A program made the position numbers and the translations under genes. Source: Porticoccaceae bacterium (GTDB lineage Bacteria > Pseudomonadota > Gammaproteobacteria > Pseudomonadales > Porticoccaceae). Taken from it: a stretch of 64,000 nucleotides of DNA. The notes below the pieces were generated by a model. The model made no database searches. It was not told where the DNA came from and saw only the letters and a program-made list of their open reading frames with translations. The stretch covers positions 101,335 through 165,334 of the forward strand of contig JAQXBF010000039.1 in NCBI GenBank assembly GCA_029252555.1, in the 5' to 3' direction. Positions 54,119-62,483 of this stretch are shown in pieces (positions within the stretch are counted from its first letter, which is position 1; each line of letters starts with the position of its first letter).

Positions 54119-55492
54119 ATGGCATTACAAGAAAAAGGCATGCATGGCACCTGGACAAGCCGATGGACATTTATTATGGCGGCGACTGGGTCCGCTGTGG
54201 GTCTGGGTAATATGTGGAAGTTTCCCTATGTGGCAGGCAGCAATGGTGGCGGAGCCTTTGTGCTGGTCTACTTGGGGTGCATTCTACTGATCGGTGTGCC
54301 GGTCATGATGGCAGAGGTATTGATTGGTCGCAGTGGCGGCAAGAGCCCGATTAATTCGATGCGCGATGGGGTGCAGCAGAGTAATGCCAACCCGCTTTGG
54401 AAACATGTTGGTTGGTTGGGTGTGGCGGCTGGCATGTTGATTTTAAGCTTCTATGCAGTCATTGCTGGTTGGGCTTTGGATTATATTTTTGAAGTGGCCT
54501 CTGGTGAATTGCGCGGTGTTAATGGTGAGTCGGCGGCAGCGGTATTTGGTAAATTGCTGGCAGACCCTAGCCGCCTGATTATGTGGCAATCATTGTTTAT
54601 GCTTCTCTGCGTCGGCGTTGTGGTCGGTGGTGTCAAGAAGGGGCTCGGGGTTGCCGTCGAGATTCTGATGCCATTGCTGTTCGTAATGATGCTGGTACTG
54701 CTGGGCTTTGCCTATTTTAAAGGCAACTTTAGCGCCGCCTGGGAGTTCTTGTTCAATTTTAATATTGATGCCCTGAGCTGGCGCGGTGTGCTCGAAGCCA
54801 TGGGCCAGGCGTTCTTTACCCTGAGTATTGGTATGGGTGCGATTATGGCCTACGGGGCCTATATGCCACCCAAGGCCAATATAGGTAAAACCATATTAAT
54901 CGTTGCCTTCTTTGATAGTTCCGTCGCCATTATTTCCGGTCTGATTATCTTTTCTATCGTGTTCGCTACTCAGGGTATTGAGCCTAGTGCAGGCCCTGGT
55001 TTAATGTTTATAAGCTTGCCAGTGGCCTTTGGCAGTATGCCTGGAGGGCTGTTAATTGGCGCTATCTTCTTTGTGCTGGTGTCTATCGCGGCTTGGAGTT
55101 CGGCCATTTCTCTGCTGGAGCCCTGTGTGGCCTGGCTGATTGAAACTAAAAATTTGGGGCGTGTTCGAGCCAACCTTTTGCTGGCGGGATTTGCCTGGTT
55201 GTTGGGCCTGGGTTCGGTCCTGTCCTTTAATCTTTGGGCCGAGTACAAAGTGGCTGGCTTTACCTTCTTCGACTTTCTGGATTTCCTGACCGCCAATATT
55301 ATGCTGCCAATCTCAGGTTTATTGATTGCGCTGTTTGTGGGTTATGTGATGAAAAAGGAAGTGGTGGAAGTGGAGATGGCTGGCACTTCTCCCAGAGTTT
55401 TCCAGCTGTGGCAATTTACCCTCTGTTATATCGCACCAGTGGCCATAGCCGCGGTGTTTGTGATGGGTATTTACGACAAGTTTTTCTCTTAG
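54119..55492 (+). CDS. Sodium-dependent NSS-family transporter
   Basis: Neurotransmitter:sodium symporter family (LeuT fold), 457 residues, usually for amino acids. TM1 reads TFIMAATGSAVGLGNMWKFPYVAGSNGGGAF with the unwound sodium/substrate segment, and TM6 reads FTLSIGMGAIMAYGAYMP. There are about eleven helices and no large periplasmic domain. The last charged part (MKKEVVEVEMAGTSP) is a loop before the final helix. It sits between smpB and ratA with an 8-base gap to ratA, so it may share a message with ratA-rnfH. Confidence 0.93.
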   Translation: MALQEKGMHGTWTSRWTFIMAATGSAVGLGNMWKFPYVAGSNGGGAFVLVYLGCILLIGVPVMMAEVLIGRSGGKSPINSMRDGVQQSNANPLWKHVGWLGVAAGMLILSFYAVIAGWALDYIFEVASGELRGVNGESAAAVFGKLLADPSRLIMWQSLFMLLCVGVVVGGVKKGLGVAVEILMPLLFVMMLVLLGFAYFKGNFSAAWEFLFNFNIDALSWRGVLEAMGQAFFTLSIGMGAIMAYGAYMPPKANIGKTILIVAFFDSSVAIISGLIIFSIVFATQGIEPSAGPGLMFISLPVAFGSMPGGLLIGAIFFVLVSIAAWSSAISLLEPCVAWLIETKNLGRVRANLLLAGFAWLLGLGSVLSFNLWAEYKVAGFTFFDFLDFLTANIMLPISGLLIALFVGYVMKKEVVEVEMAGTSPRVFQLWQFTLCYIAPVAIAAVFVMGIYDKFFS

Positions 55493-55500
55493 GTTAAAAC

Positions 55501-55944
55501 GTGGCAACGATAAAGCGTTCGGCACTAGTGATGCACTCGGCGGCAGAGATGTTCAGCCTGGTTAATGATGTCAGCTGTTACCCCCAGTTTATGGATGGTT
55601 GCACTAGCGTTGAGGTGTTTGAGCACAGTGATACAACCATGCTGGCACGGCTCGACCTGAAAAAAGCCGGCGTTAAGATTAGTTTTATGACTCGCAACTA
55701 TCTCCATGCGCCGTCGAGTATCGAAATGACATTAGAGGATGGCCCTTTTAAACAATTTAAGGGTCTGTGGGAGTTTAAGCCACTCACTGATGAGGCGTGC
55801 AAGGTGTCATTAAATTTGGAGTTTGAATTTAGCAACAAAGGCTTGGGTTTGGCATCGTCAAATCTATTTTCTGGTGTGGCTAATAATCTGGTTGACTCGC
55901 TGTGCAAGCGAGCCGATCAACTGTTGAAGGAGACTGGAGCATGA
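55501..55944 (+). CDS. ratA: RatA/Coq10-type START-domain protein
   Basis: A 147-residue polyketide cyclase/START-fold protein of the RatA (PasT/YfjG) and Coq10 group, described as a ribosome association inhibitor in E. coli and as a ubiquinone carrier in eukaryotes. The opening SALVMHSAAEMFSLVNDVSCYPQF is diagnostic, and the FKQFKGLWEFKPL strand follows. It begins with GTG. The stop overlaps the rnfH start (ATGA). The pair ratA-rnfH near smpB, bamE and fur is a common gammaproteobacterial set. Toxin activity is not assured for this copy. Confidence 0.92.
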   Translation: MATIKRSALVMHSAAEMFSLVNDVSCYPQFMDGCTSVEVFEHSDTTMLARLDLKKAGVKISFMTRNYLHAPSSIEMTLEDGPFKQFKGLWEFKPLTDEACKVSLNLEFEFSNKGLGLASSNLFSGVANNLVDSLCKRADQLLKETGA

Positions 55945-56312
55945 GTGATGAAGCTATGATCAATGTTGAGGTCGTGTTTGCACTGCCGGAAAAGCAGGTT
56001 TTAAAAGAGCTCTCCGTGCCCCAGGGCACTACCGCATTGGAGGCAGTGAAACAGTCGGGTTTGTTAGATATTTTTCCGGAGATAGATGCAGATAGCGACA
56101 AGATGGGTATATTTTCGCAGGTTTTAGGCGCAAAAGGTCTTGATGAGCCCAGCGTATACCAGCTCCGGGCGATGGACAGAGTAGAGATTTATCGCCCGCT
56201 GATTGCAGACCCTAAGGAAGTGCGCCGCCGCCGTGCTGAAGATGCTGCTGCTAAAGCATCAGCCAGTGTTTCGGGAAAGGCTGCTGAGGAGCCTGCAGAA
56301 AAGTCAGGCTAG
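55941..56312 (+). CDS. rnfH: RnfH family protein
   Basis: A small ubiquitin-fold protein of 123 residues. The start at 55941 overlaps ratA and gives MINVEVVFALPEKQVLKELSV, then GTTALEAVKQSGLLDIFPEI, and the conserved end of the core, DRVEIYRPLIADPKEVRRRRAE. The C-terminal 25 residues are an A/S/K/E-rich tail. The role is unknown beyond genetic links to the Rnf complex in other species. It overlaps the end of the opposing bamE gene by 4 bases. Confidence 0.92.
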   Translation: MSDEAMINVEVVFALPEKQVLKELSVPQGTTALEAVKQSGLLDIFPEIDADSDKMGIFSQVLGAKGLDEPSVYQLRAMDRVEIYRPLIADPKEVRRRRAEDAAAKASASVSGKAAEEPAEKSG

Positions 56313-56662
56313 CGTTCCTCTGCAATGGCAGAGCTTGGCAGGTAGTCCCCAGTCATACGTTGCAGTTTGCCCTCATTATCAAAATAAATAGTCACCCGCT
56401 CTTCGGTTTTAACGCCAAAAGATGACATGCGGCTGTAAAAATAATCCCAGCGCTTACTGTTGAAAGTGTCGACTACCAGAGGCGTGCCCAAAACAAACTG
56501 CACCTGCGACTGGGTCATTCCTGGACGCAATTTATCAATCATTTCCTGATTGACTATATTGCCCTGCTGAATGTCTACTTTGTGTACTCCGGGAAACTTT
56601 AACCAGCTGCATCCGGTGGAGAGAAGAGAGAGAGATATCAAACCGATGAGGGCAAATCGCAT
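56309..56662 (-). CDS. bamE: Outer membrane assembly lipoprotein BamE
   Basis: BamE is a small lipoprotein of the BAM machine that inserts beta-barrel proteins. 117 residues, lipobox LSLLSTGC near residue 18, then the SmpA/OmlA core: VHKVDIQQGNIVNQEMIDKL, RPGMTQSQVQFVLGTPLVVDTF and RWDYFYS. It is divergent from fur with 71 bases between, as in pseudomonads, and converges on rnfH. Confidence 0.96.
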   Translation of the reverse strand: MRFALIGLISLSLLSTGCSWLKFPGVHKVDIQQGNIVNQEMIDKLRPGMTQSQVQFVLGTPLVVDTFNSKRWDYFYSRMSSFGVKTEERVTIYFDNEGKLQRMTGDYLPSSAIAEER

Positions 56663-56733
56663 TAGTGGGCTTCCAGTTGGTGGCGCGAACGGGGATAATA
56701 CCTAATGATGACAACTTAGAGAAGAGGTAAAGC

Positions 56734-57141
56734 ATGACTACTGAAGATCAGGAACTCAAAAAAGCCGGTCTCAAGGTCACATTGCCCAGAGTCAAGATTT
56801 TACAAATCCTGGAAAACTGTCCGGATCGGCATATGACCGCTGAAGATATCTATCAGTCACTGCGCGATGCAGACGAAGATGTTGGCATTGCCACGGTCTA
56901 TCGAGTGTTAACGCAGTTTGAGGCGGCCGGGCTTATTGAACGCCATAACTTTGATACTGGGCCTGCGGTTTATGAACTGGATCGCGGCGAGCATCATGAC
57001 CATATGGTGTGCACAGAGACAGGTGTGGTTATTGAATTTCACGATGCTGAAATTGAAAAACTGCAGGAGAAAATAGCCAGCCAAAAGGGCTATGAATTGG
57101 TGGGGCATAGTTTAGTTCTCTATGTAAAGCCCAGGGCCTGA
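56734..57141 (+). CDS. fur: Ferric uptake regulator Fur
   Basis: Iron-dependent repressor of 135 residues. The winged helix covers residues 1-83 (LKKAGLKVTLPRVKILQILE, then VGIATVYRVLTQFEAAGL) and the metal/dimer domain follows, with the HHDHMVC segment and an H-x-E pattern. Only one cysteine stands where E. coli Fur has a CxxC, as in pseudomonads, so structural zinc is probably held differently. I see no clear Fur box in the short fur/bamE space. Confidence 0.95.
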   Translation: MTTEDQELKKAGLKVTLPRVKILQILENCPDRHMTAEDIYQSLRDADEDVGIATVYRVLTQFEAAGLIERHNFDTGPAVYELDRGEHHDHMVCTETGVVIEFHDAEIEKLQEKIASQKGYELVGHSLVLYVKPRA

Positions 57142-57192
57142 TACTCAAGCAATCGTAAAATTCTGATTTTAAAATAATAAGAAAACCACATT

Positions 57193-58566
57193 ATGACGCT
57201 ACAGCAACTTGAAGACTTCTTTAACGCCTGGGCCGACATGATGTGGAGCACACCGCTGGTTGTTCTACTGGTAGGCGGCGGGCTTTTTTTTATGCTGTAC
57301 TCGCGTTTTCGCCCCTATCGCTATTTTGGTCATGCGGTCGCCCTGCTTAGGGGTAAGCATAGCGACCCCAATGACCCGGGTCGTATACCTCATTCTCAGG
57401 CACTCTCTACTGCCCTATCTGGCACTATCGGCCTGGGCAATATTGCCGGTGTTGCCATTGCCGTCAGTATTGGTGGCCCAGGCGCGGTATTTTGGATGTG
57501 GGTGACAGCGATTGTTGGTGTTGCGACCAAATTTTATACCGCTTCTCTGGCAGTTATGTATCGCTCTGAAGGTTCCGACGGGACCTTACATGGTGGGCCT
57601 ATGTACGTGATCATGGAGGGTATGGGTAAACGCTGGTATCCCTTGGCTGCATTATTTGCCGCCGCCTGTCTTATTGGTGCCCTACCTATTTTTCAGGCCA
57701 ATCAATTTATTCAATTGCTGCGAGATGTTGTGGCTATCCCTGCCGGTTGGGCGACTAACGAGCAGCACTTTGCCTTTGATCTTGCCGCCAGCTCTATGGT
57801 TGCGGTGATGGTGGGAGTGGTTGTTATTGGTCGTGTTGAGCGCATTGGCAAGCTTACGGTGAGGCTGGTGCCCTCCATGGTGCTGCTCTATCTGTTTATG
57901 ACGGTCACGGTTATGGTGACCTATGCGGCTGATATTCCAGCAACATTATTACTTATTGTCACTGATGCCTTTACCGGTGAGGCTGCCGCAGGTGGCTCCA
58001 TAGGCGCGGTGATACTGATTGGTGTCCGCCGTGGCGCATTTTCCAATGAGGCTGGCATAGGTACTGAGTCTATGGCCCATGGTGCGGCCAAGACCGCTGA
58101 GCCCATTCGCGAAGGTATTGTAGCCATGATAGGGCCGGTGATAGATACTCTGTTGGTGTGCACCTGCACTGCATTAATTATTTTACTTACCGGTGTCTGG
58201 CAAACTGAGGCTGGTATTGAAGGCGTCACCCTGACGGCGCGGGCAATCGAGCAGGTATTCCCGGTCACCGGAATGTATTTGCTGCTGCTAATGGTCGGCT
58301 TACTCAGCTTTAGCACCATGGTTACTATGTGGTTTTACGGTGTTAAATGCATGGGCTTCTTACTTGGAGCTGAGCGTCAATATTGGTATACACCTATCTA
58401 TTTGGCACTGTTGTTGGCAGGGGCCGTGGTGAGTATGGATATTGTTAATGGACTAATTTTAGCCACCTACGCCACTATGGCTATTCCCACCATGATCAGT
58501 GCTCTGTATCTGGCACCCAAGGTCAATCAGGCAGCGAAGAAATACTTTGCCGAGCTAGGCAATTAG
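57193..58566 (+). CDS. Alanine/glycine:cation symporter (AGCS family)
   Basis: Sodium:alanine or glycine symporter of 457 residues with eleven or so helices. The family signatures are clear: SQALSTALSGTIGLGNIAGVA in TM2 (the unwound binding part), FWMWVTAIVGVATKFY and GPMYVIMEG. The late GAFSNEAGIGTESMAHGAA also matches. It follows fur by 51 bases on the same strand, with no sign of a glycine riboswitch in that space. Substrate is alanine or glycine from family knowledge. Confidence 0.93.
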   Translation: MTLQQLEDFFNAWADMMWSTPLVVLLVGGGLFFMLYSRFRPYRYFGHAVALLRGKHSDPNDPGRIPHSQALSTALSGTIGLGNIAGVAIAVSIGGPGAVFWMWVTAIVGVATKFYTASLAVMYRSEGSDGTLHGGPMYVIMEGMGKRWYPLAALFAAACLIGALPIFQANQFIQLLRDVVAIPAGWATNEQHFAFDLAASSMVAVMVGVVVIGRVERIGKLTVRLVPSMVLLYLFMTVTVMVTYAADIPATLLLIVTDAFTGEAAAGGSIGAVILIGVRRGAFSNEAGIGTESMAHGAAKTAEPIREGIVAMIGPVIDTLLVCTCTALIILLTGVWQTEAGIEGVTLTARAIEQVFPVTGMYLLLLMVGLLSFSTMVTMWFYGVKCMGFLLGAERQYWYTPIYLALLLAGAVVSMDIVNGLILATYATMAIPTMISALYLAPKVNQAAKKYFAELGN

Positions 58567-58717
58567 CCAGTAGCTCCATTGACCATAATTTAACCGATAG
58601 CCGTCTTTTTAATCTGCTTTGGTCTAGTCTTAAATCAGGTTGAAGAGGCCGGAAATAGCCCCGTAGTTTCAACAGCATACCCCTGATTTTATTTTTAACT
58701 CAGACAAGGAAGTTGCT

Positions 58718-59770
58718 ATGAAACGTATTGTTATCTGTGCCGATGGCACATGGAATCGCCCTGGAAAAGGCCCTGAAGATCAGCCCACCAATGTCTTGAA
58801 ACTGGCCCGGGCGGTGAAGCCTGCTGCTAGTGATGGGGTCGCCCAACAAGTTTTTTATTATTGGGGGCTGGGCTCATATCACGATGGTGCCGTGGCGGGC
58901 ACCACCGGTCGTGTTATAGGTAGAAATACACTGGATAACTACCGCTATCTGGTGCATAACTATGCGCCGGGCGATGAGATATATTTGCTCGGTTTTAGCC
59001 GTGGCTCTTACAAAGTGAGAAGTCTCTGTGGCCTGATTAATAACTGCGGTATTCTCAAGTGTCCAGATGCACGTCTAATTCAGTCGGCTTTTGAATATTA
59101 TAAAAAGTCGGGCCCGGCCCATAGCCCTAATGGCGTCAAATCTAAAGACTTTAGAGCCACGCACTCTTACCCCAATCGAACGATCAAATTTGTCGGTGTC
59201 TGGGATACGGTTGGGGCACTGGGTATTCCATTTTCATTTTTAGGTTTTCTCGATAAAGCGGATGAATTTTACCATACCAAGATGGGCGATAATATCCTTA
59301 CTGCCCGCCATGCTATGGCGATTGATGAATTGCGATCTGACTTTGAGCCTACCATTTGGCATGACCGGGAGCATATGAGTTTGAATCAAGTCTGGTTTAC
59401 CGGAGTGCATAGTAATATTGGTGGCAGTTACCCCGCAGATCTAGATGGCGGTGTGCTTTCGGATATTTCAATGGACTGGATAAGAAAAGAGGCAAAGATT
59501 GCGGGGCTGCATCTGAAGACTCATATGATTCAGGGCTTAAAGCCTGTGCCTAAGACAACATTACATCAGTCTAGAAAACATATTTTCCGTTCCAAGCGGC
59601 CTTTTTATCGACCAATTGATCATGGCCGAGGAGAGGTGCTAATGCATAGATCGGTAAAGCAGCGCTGGGAGGCCGATGCTAACTATAGACAAAAAATCTG
59701 GTCAAATATTTGGCGGACCACGATGGCCAGTGGCCCGTGCTTATCGGTTAGAACGGCTGGGTTAAGATAA
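58718..59770 (+). CDS. DUF2235 (Tle1-like) alpha/beta hydrolase
   Basis: A 350-residue protein of the DUF2235 family, which includes the Tle1 phospholipase effectors of type VI secretion. The N-terminal RIVICADGTWNRPG strand, the nucleophile elbow GFSRGSYKVR (S near residue 96), and the downstream VGVWDTVGALG and SNIGGSYP acid/histidine regions are typical. It lacks a secretion signal and a VgrG- or PAAR-linked part, and no T6SS gene is nearby, so a housekeeping lipid or ester hydrolase is as likely. AAGGAAG precedes the ATG. It ends five bases from the opposing peroxidase gene. Confidence 0.87.
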   Translation: MKRIVICADGTWNRPGKGPEDQPTNVLKLARAVKPAASDGVAQQVFYYWGLGSYHDGAVAGTTGRVIGRNTLDNYRYLVHNYAPGDEIYLLGFSRGSYKVRSLCGLINNCGILKCPDARLIQSAFEYYKKSGPAHSPNGVKSKDFRATHSYPNRTIKFVGVWDTVGALGIPFSFLGFLDKADEFYHTKMGDNILTARHAMAIDELRSDFEPTIWHDREHMSLNQVWFTGVHSNIGGSYPADLDGGVLSDISMDWIRKEAKIAGLHLKTHMIQGLKPVPKTTLHQSRKHIFRSKRPFYRPIDHGRGEVLMHRSVKQRWEADANYRQKIWSNIWRTTMASGPCLSVRTAGLR

Positions 59771-59775
59771 ATCGG

Positions 59776-60261
59776 CTAAAGCAGTTTTTCGATGGACTTG
59801 GCGAGATTTGCTGGCTTGGTGATAGTGGCAAAACGATTTACCACCTGGCCGCTGCGATCAACTAAAAACTTGGTGAAGTTCCATTTGATATTGTCATTGA
59901 ACAGCCCACCCGCTTGCTTGGTCAGGTAGCTGTAGAGCGGGTGCCGGCCTTCGCCATTTACCTCTACTTTGCCCATCACAGGGAAGCTCAGACCGAAGTT
60001 CATCTGGCAGAATTCCTGCACCTCGGCATTGGTACCTGGCTCCTGACCGCGGAACTGGTTGCAGGGCAGGGCGATAATTTCCAAGCCCTGTTCTGCATAG
60101 CGATCATGGAGTTTTTGAAGCCCTTCGTACTGAGGTGTAAAACCGCATTTGCTGGCGGTATTGACGATTAGAATCACTTTACCTTCATAGTCTTTTAAAG
60201 ACTGCTGGTCACCGCTACTAGTGGGGACGCTGTACTCGTAAATGGAATTGGCTTGAGACAT
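59776..60261 (-). CDS. Glutathione peroxidase (cysteine type)
   Basis: Thiol peroxidase of 161 residues that reduces peroxides, in bacteria mostly using thioredoxin. The catalytic set is complete: Cys in NTASKCGFTPQYEGL (about residue 39), Gln in LPCNQFRGQEPG, and Trp/Asn in IKWNFTKFLVDR. The selenocysteine position is an ordinary Cys codon. It lies 26 bases after panB on the same strand, where panC normally stands, and may share its message. Confidence 0.94.
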   Translation of the reverse strand: MSQANSIYEYSVPTSSGDQQSLKDYEGKVILIVNTASKCGFTPQYEGLQKLHDRYAEQGLEIIALPCNQFRGQEPGTNAEVQEFCQMNFGLSFPVMGKVEVNGEGRHPLYSYLTKQAGGLFNDNIKWNFTKFLVDRSGQVVNRFATITKPANLAKSIEKLL

Positions 60262-60286
60262 GTTATTGAATCTACCTTTTTAAGAG

Positions 60287-61078
60287 TTATTTAAAACAGT
60301 GCTCGGGGGCGGGAAAGGCACCACTGCGAACATCATTACCATAGGCGATAATCGCTTCTTGAATACTGCTGTTGTGTTCAAGAAAGTTCTTGGAAAATTT
60401 TGGTAATCGCTGTGAAATGCCGAGCATATCTTGCAGTACCAACACCTGTGCATCTGTATCTGGGCCTGCGCCTATGCCAATCACAGGAATGGTTAAAGCC
60501 TTTGATAGATCGCGCCCCAGAGATGAGGGTACGCATTCTACAACAATTAGATCTGCCCCTGCCTCTTCCAGAATGGCAGCTTCATCAATTATCTGTTGTG
60601 CGGCATCTTCCTCTTTGCCCTGCACCTTATAACCACCGAGCTTATGCACGGACTGGGGTGTGAGGCCAACATGCCCGCAAACAGGAATACCCCGCTCAGT
60701 GAACATATAGACGGTTTCTGCAAGCCATTCGCCACCTTCCAGTTTTACCATCTGTGCGCCTGCCTGCATAAGAATTGCAGCATTGTCCAAGGCCTGATTT
60801 TCGGTGGCATAGGACATAAACGGCATATCTGTCATCAGCAAGGTCCGGCTATTGCCACGTTTAACGATTTCGGTGTGATAAGCCATCTCGTCGACAGTTA
60901 CGGGGATTGTGCTATCGCGACCCTGAATAACATTGCCCAGAGAGTCCCCAACCAATGTGACTTCAATTCCCGCCGTTTCTATAAGGCGTGAAAAGGTGTA
61001 GTCGTAGGCGGTGATAACGGCAAACTTTTCGCCGGCGGCTTTCATGCCACTGAGATTGCTAATAGTGGTGGTTTTCAT
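60287..61078 (-). CDS. panB: 3-methyl-2-oxobutanoate hydroxymethyltransferase
   Basis: First step of pantothenate synthesis, moving a hydroxymethyl group from methylene-THF to ketoisovalerate. 263 residues from ATG 61078 (MKTTTISNL); a GTG nine bases earlier gives a small, unlikely extension. The TIM-barrel signatures VTLVGDSLGNVIQGRDST and GHVGLTPQSVHKLGGYKVQG are intact, with the metal-binding aspartate in DSLG. The partner gene panC is absent from the position downstream and is not in the window. Confidence 0.97.
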   Translation of the reverse strand: MKTTTISNLSGMKAAGEKFAVITAYDYTFSRLIETAGIEVTLVGDSLGNVIQGRDSTIPVTVDEMAYHTEIVKRGNSRTLLMTDMPFMSYATENQALDNAAILMQAGAQMVKLEGGEWLAETVYMFTERGIPVCGHVGLTPQSVHKLGGYKVQGKEEDAAQQIIDEAAILEEAGADLIVVECVPSSLGRDLSKALTIPVIGIGAGPDTDAQVLVLQDMLGISQRLPKFSKNFLEHNSSIQEAIIAYGNDVRSGAFPAPEHCFK

Positions 61079-61196
61079 GGGTAGCACAGACCTTAATCTG
61101 ATCGCAGGACGGTTACGTTACTGGGTTTCGGTGATTATAACAAGCCACGAGATTTTTATGTTATCTCCTTGATTCGCACTGAGATTAACGTCTAGA

Positions 61197-61892
61197 TCAA
61201 CTGGCGGATTGCATGGGCTGGGGGTTGTAATAATGCCGCCCAGTTTTGATCTGCAATATATATTTGACCAGATTCTGATAATCCATATTTCCCTTGGCGA
61301 GATTGATCTCGGAGGTATTCACTATCAACAGAGGGGTGTCGTCGTAATGATAGAAGAACTGAGTATAAGCATCATTCAGTTGCTGCAAATATGACTGCTC
61401 AATGGGACGCTCTATAACATTGCCCCGGGTGGACACACGCTCGTAAAGGGTATCTGTTGGTGCCTGCAGATAGATCACCAGATCTGGTCTGGGCAGATCT
61501 TCGATAATATTGTCATAAACGGTCTGATATAGATGATATTCATTTTCATCCAGAGTGATGCGAGCGAACAGCGGATCTTTTTCGATTAAAAAGTCTGATA
61601 CCTTTACCGGCCGGAAAATATCCCCTTGACGTAGATCCTGTAACTTACGCATCCGCTGAAACAAAAAAAACAGCTGGGTAGGCAGCGCATTGCTGCGACG
61701 ATCCTGATAGAAACGCTCTAGAAAAGGATTTTCTTCCGCATCTTCAAGGAGCGTTTCATAGTTAAAAGATTCAGCCAGACGCTTGGCCAAGGTGGTTTTG
61801 CCAATGCCAATTGGACCTTCTATAGCAATGTAGCGAGGAATGGAGGTGGCTGATAGGTCAATATCCAGATCGTTGATTATAGCCTGCTGCAC
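61197..61892 (-). CDS. Deoxynucleoside kinase family protein
   Basis: A 231-residue P-loop kinase of the deoxyadenosine/deoxyguanosine kinase type, which salvages deoxynucleosides. The ATP loop is IEGPIGIGKTTLAKRL at about residue 24. A RRSNALPTQLFFLFQRM substrate-site helix and the lid stretch TLYERVSTRGNVIER follow, and the acidic DFLIEKDPLFA segment (about 103) fits the ERS/DRS-like motif region. It stands between folK and panB on the same strand, an order found in several marine gammaproteobacteria as I recall. Exact nucleoside preference is unknown. Confidence 0.9.
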   Translation of the reverse strand: MQQAIINDLDIDLSATSIPRYIAIEGPIGIGKTTLAKRLAESFNYETLLEDAEENPFLERFYQDRRSNALPTQLFFLFQRMRKLQDLRQGDIFRPVKVSDFLIEKDPLFARITLDENEYHLYQTVYDNIIEDLPRPDLVIYLQAPTDTLYERVSTRGNVIERPIEQSYLQQLNDAYTQFFYHYDDTPLLIVNTSEINLAKGNMDYQNLVKYILQIKTGRHYYNPQPMQSAS

Positions 61893-61982
61893 ATGGGTCT
61901 CCGATAACTAAGATTAATTCTCTAATACAATCGAGTTTGTCATTAAAATCGAGCTTACAAATAAAACTGGGCATTTTTCACC

Positions 61983-62483
61983 CTACAATTTTACGATACC
62001 CTGCATAGAGCAATTTGCCAATAGCTCGCTGATATTTTCCCCTGTCGGCAGGCATAAGTCAGCGGCTATATCGGCCATCGGGGCAAGGACAAACTCCCGT
62101 TCATGCATTCTTGGGTGAGGAATGGTTAATCTCTCGCTATCTTCAGTTAGCTGGTCGTAGAGCAGAATATCTAGATCTAATGTTCGAGCGCCCCAGCGAA
62201 TGGTGCGCACGCGACCCTGTTGGTTTTCGATAGCTTGAAGCAAGTCGAGGAGGGCAAGGGGAGATAAATCTGTCTCAAGCATTGCCGCCCCATTAATATA
62301 ATCCGGCTGTTGCCCTGGACCTATAGCTGGTGTCTGATAAAAATTGGACAGTTTGAGTATATTAACCTGAGGGTGTTCGGAGAGGCTGCTAAGGGCTTGC
62401 TCGAGCTGAGATTTGGAATCCAGTATCTGACCCGCTACCTTATCGCTAAGGTTACTGCCCAGCCCAATATAAGCCAGTACCAT
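61983..62483 (-). CDS. folK: 2-amino-4-hydroxy-6-hydroxymethyldihydropteridine diphosphokinase
   Basis: HPPK of folate synthesis transfers pyrophosphate from ATP to hydroxymethyl-dihydropterin. 166 residues. The signature RWGARTLDLDILLYDQL (the two metal aspartates) is at about residue 95, with AYIGLGSNLSDK at the start and IPHPRMHEREFVLAP near 120. It shares one base with the pcnB stop, the standard pcnB-folK pairing. Confidence 0.97.
   Translation of the reverse strand: MVLAYIGLGSNLSDKVAGQILDSKSQLEQALSSLSEHPQVNILKLSNFYQTPAIGPGQQPDYINGAAMLETDLSPLALLDLLQAIENQQGRVRTIRWGARTLDLDILLYDQLTEDSERLTIPHPRMHEREFVLAPMADIAADLCLPTGENISELLANCSMQGIVKL

Noticed and set aside
56663..56733. Possible Fur box (GATAAT...ATGATGAC) in the bamE/fur gap
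   Set aside because: Only the first half matches the 19-bp consensus; the second half is poor, so self-regulation by Fur is not supported.
57142..57192. Glycine riboswitch before the AGCS alanine/glycine carrier
   Set aside because: The space is 51 bases, too short for an aptamer, and shows no conserved glycine-riboswitch motif.
58718..59770. Type VI secretion or toxin-immunity locus around the DUF2235 gene
   Set aside because: Neighbours are a carrier, a peroxidase and panB; no structural T6SS, VgrG, PAAR or immunity-like gene is present.
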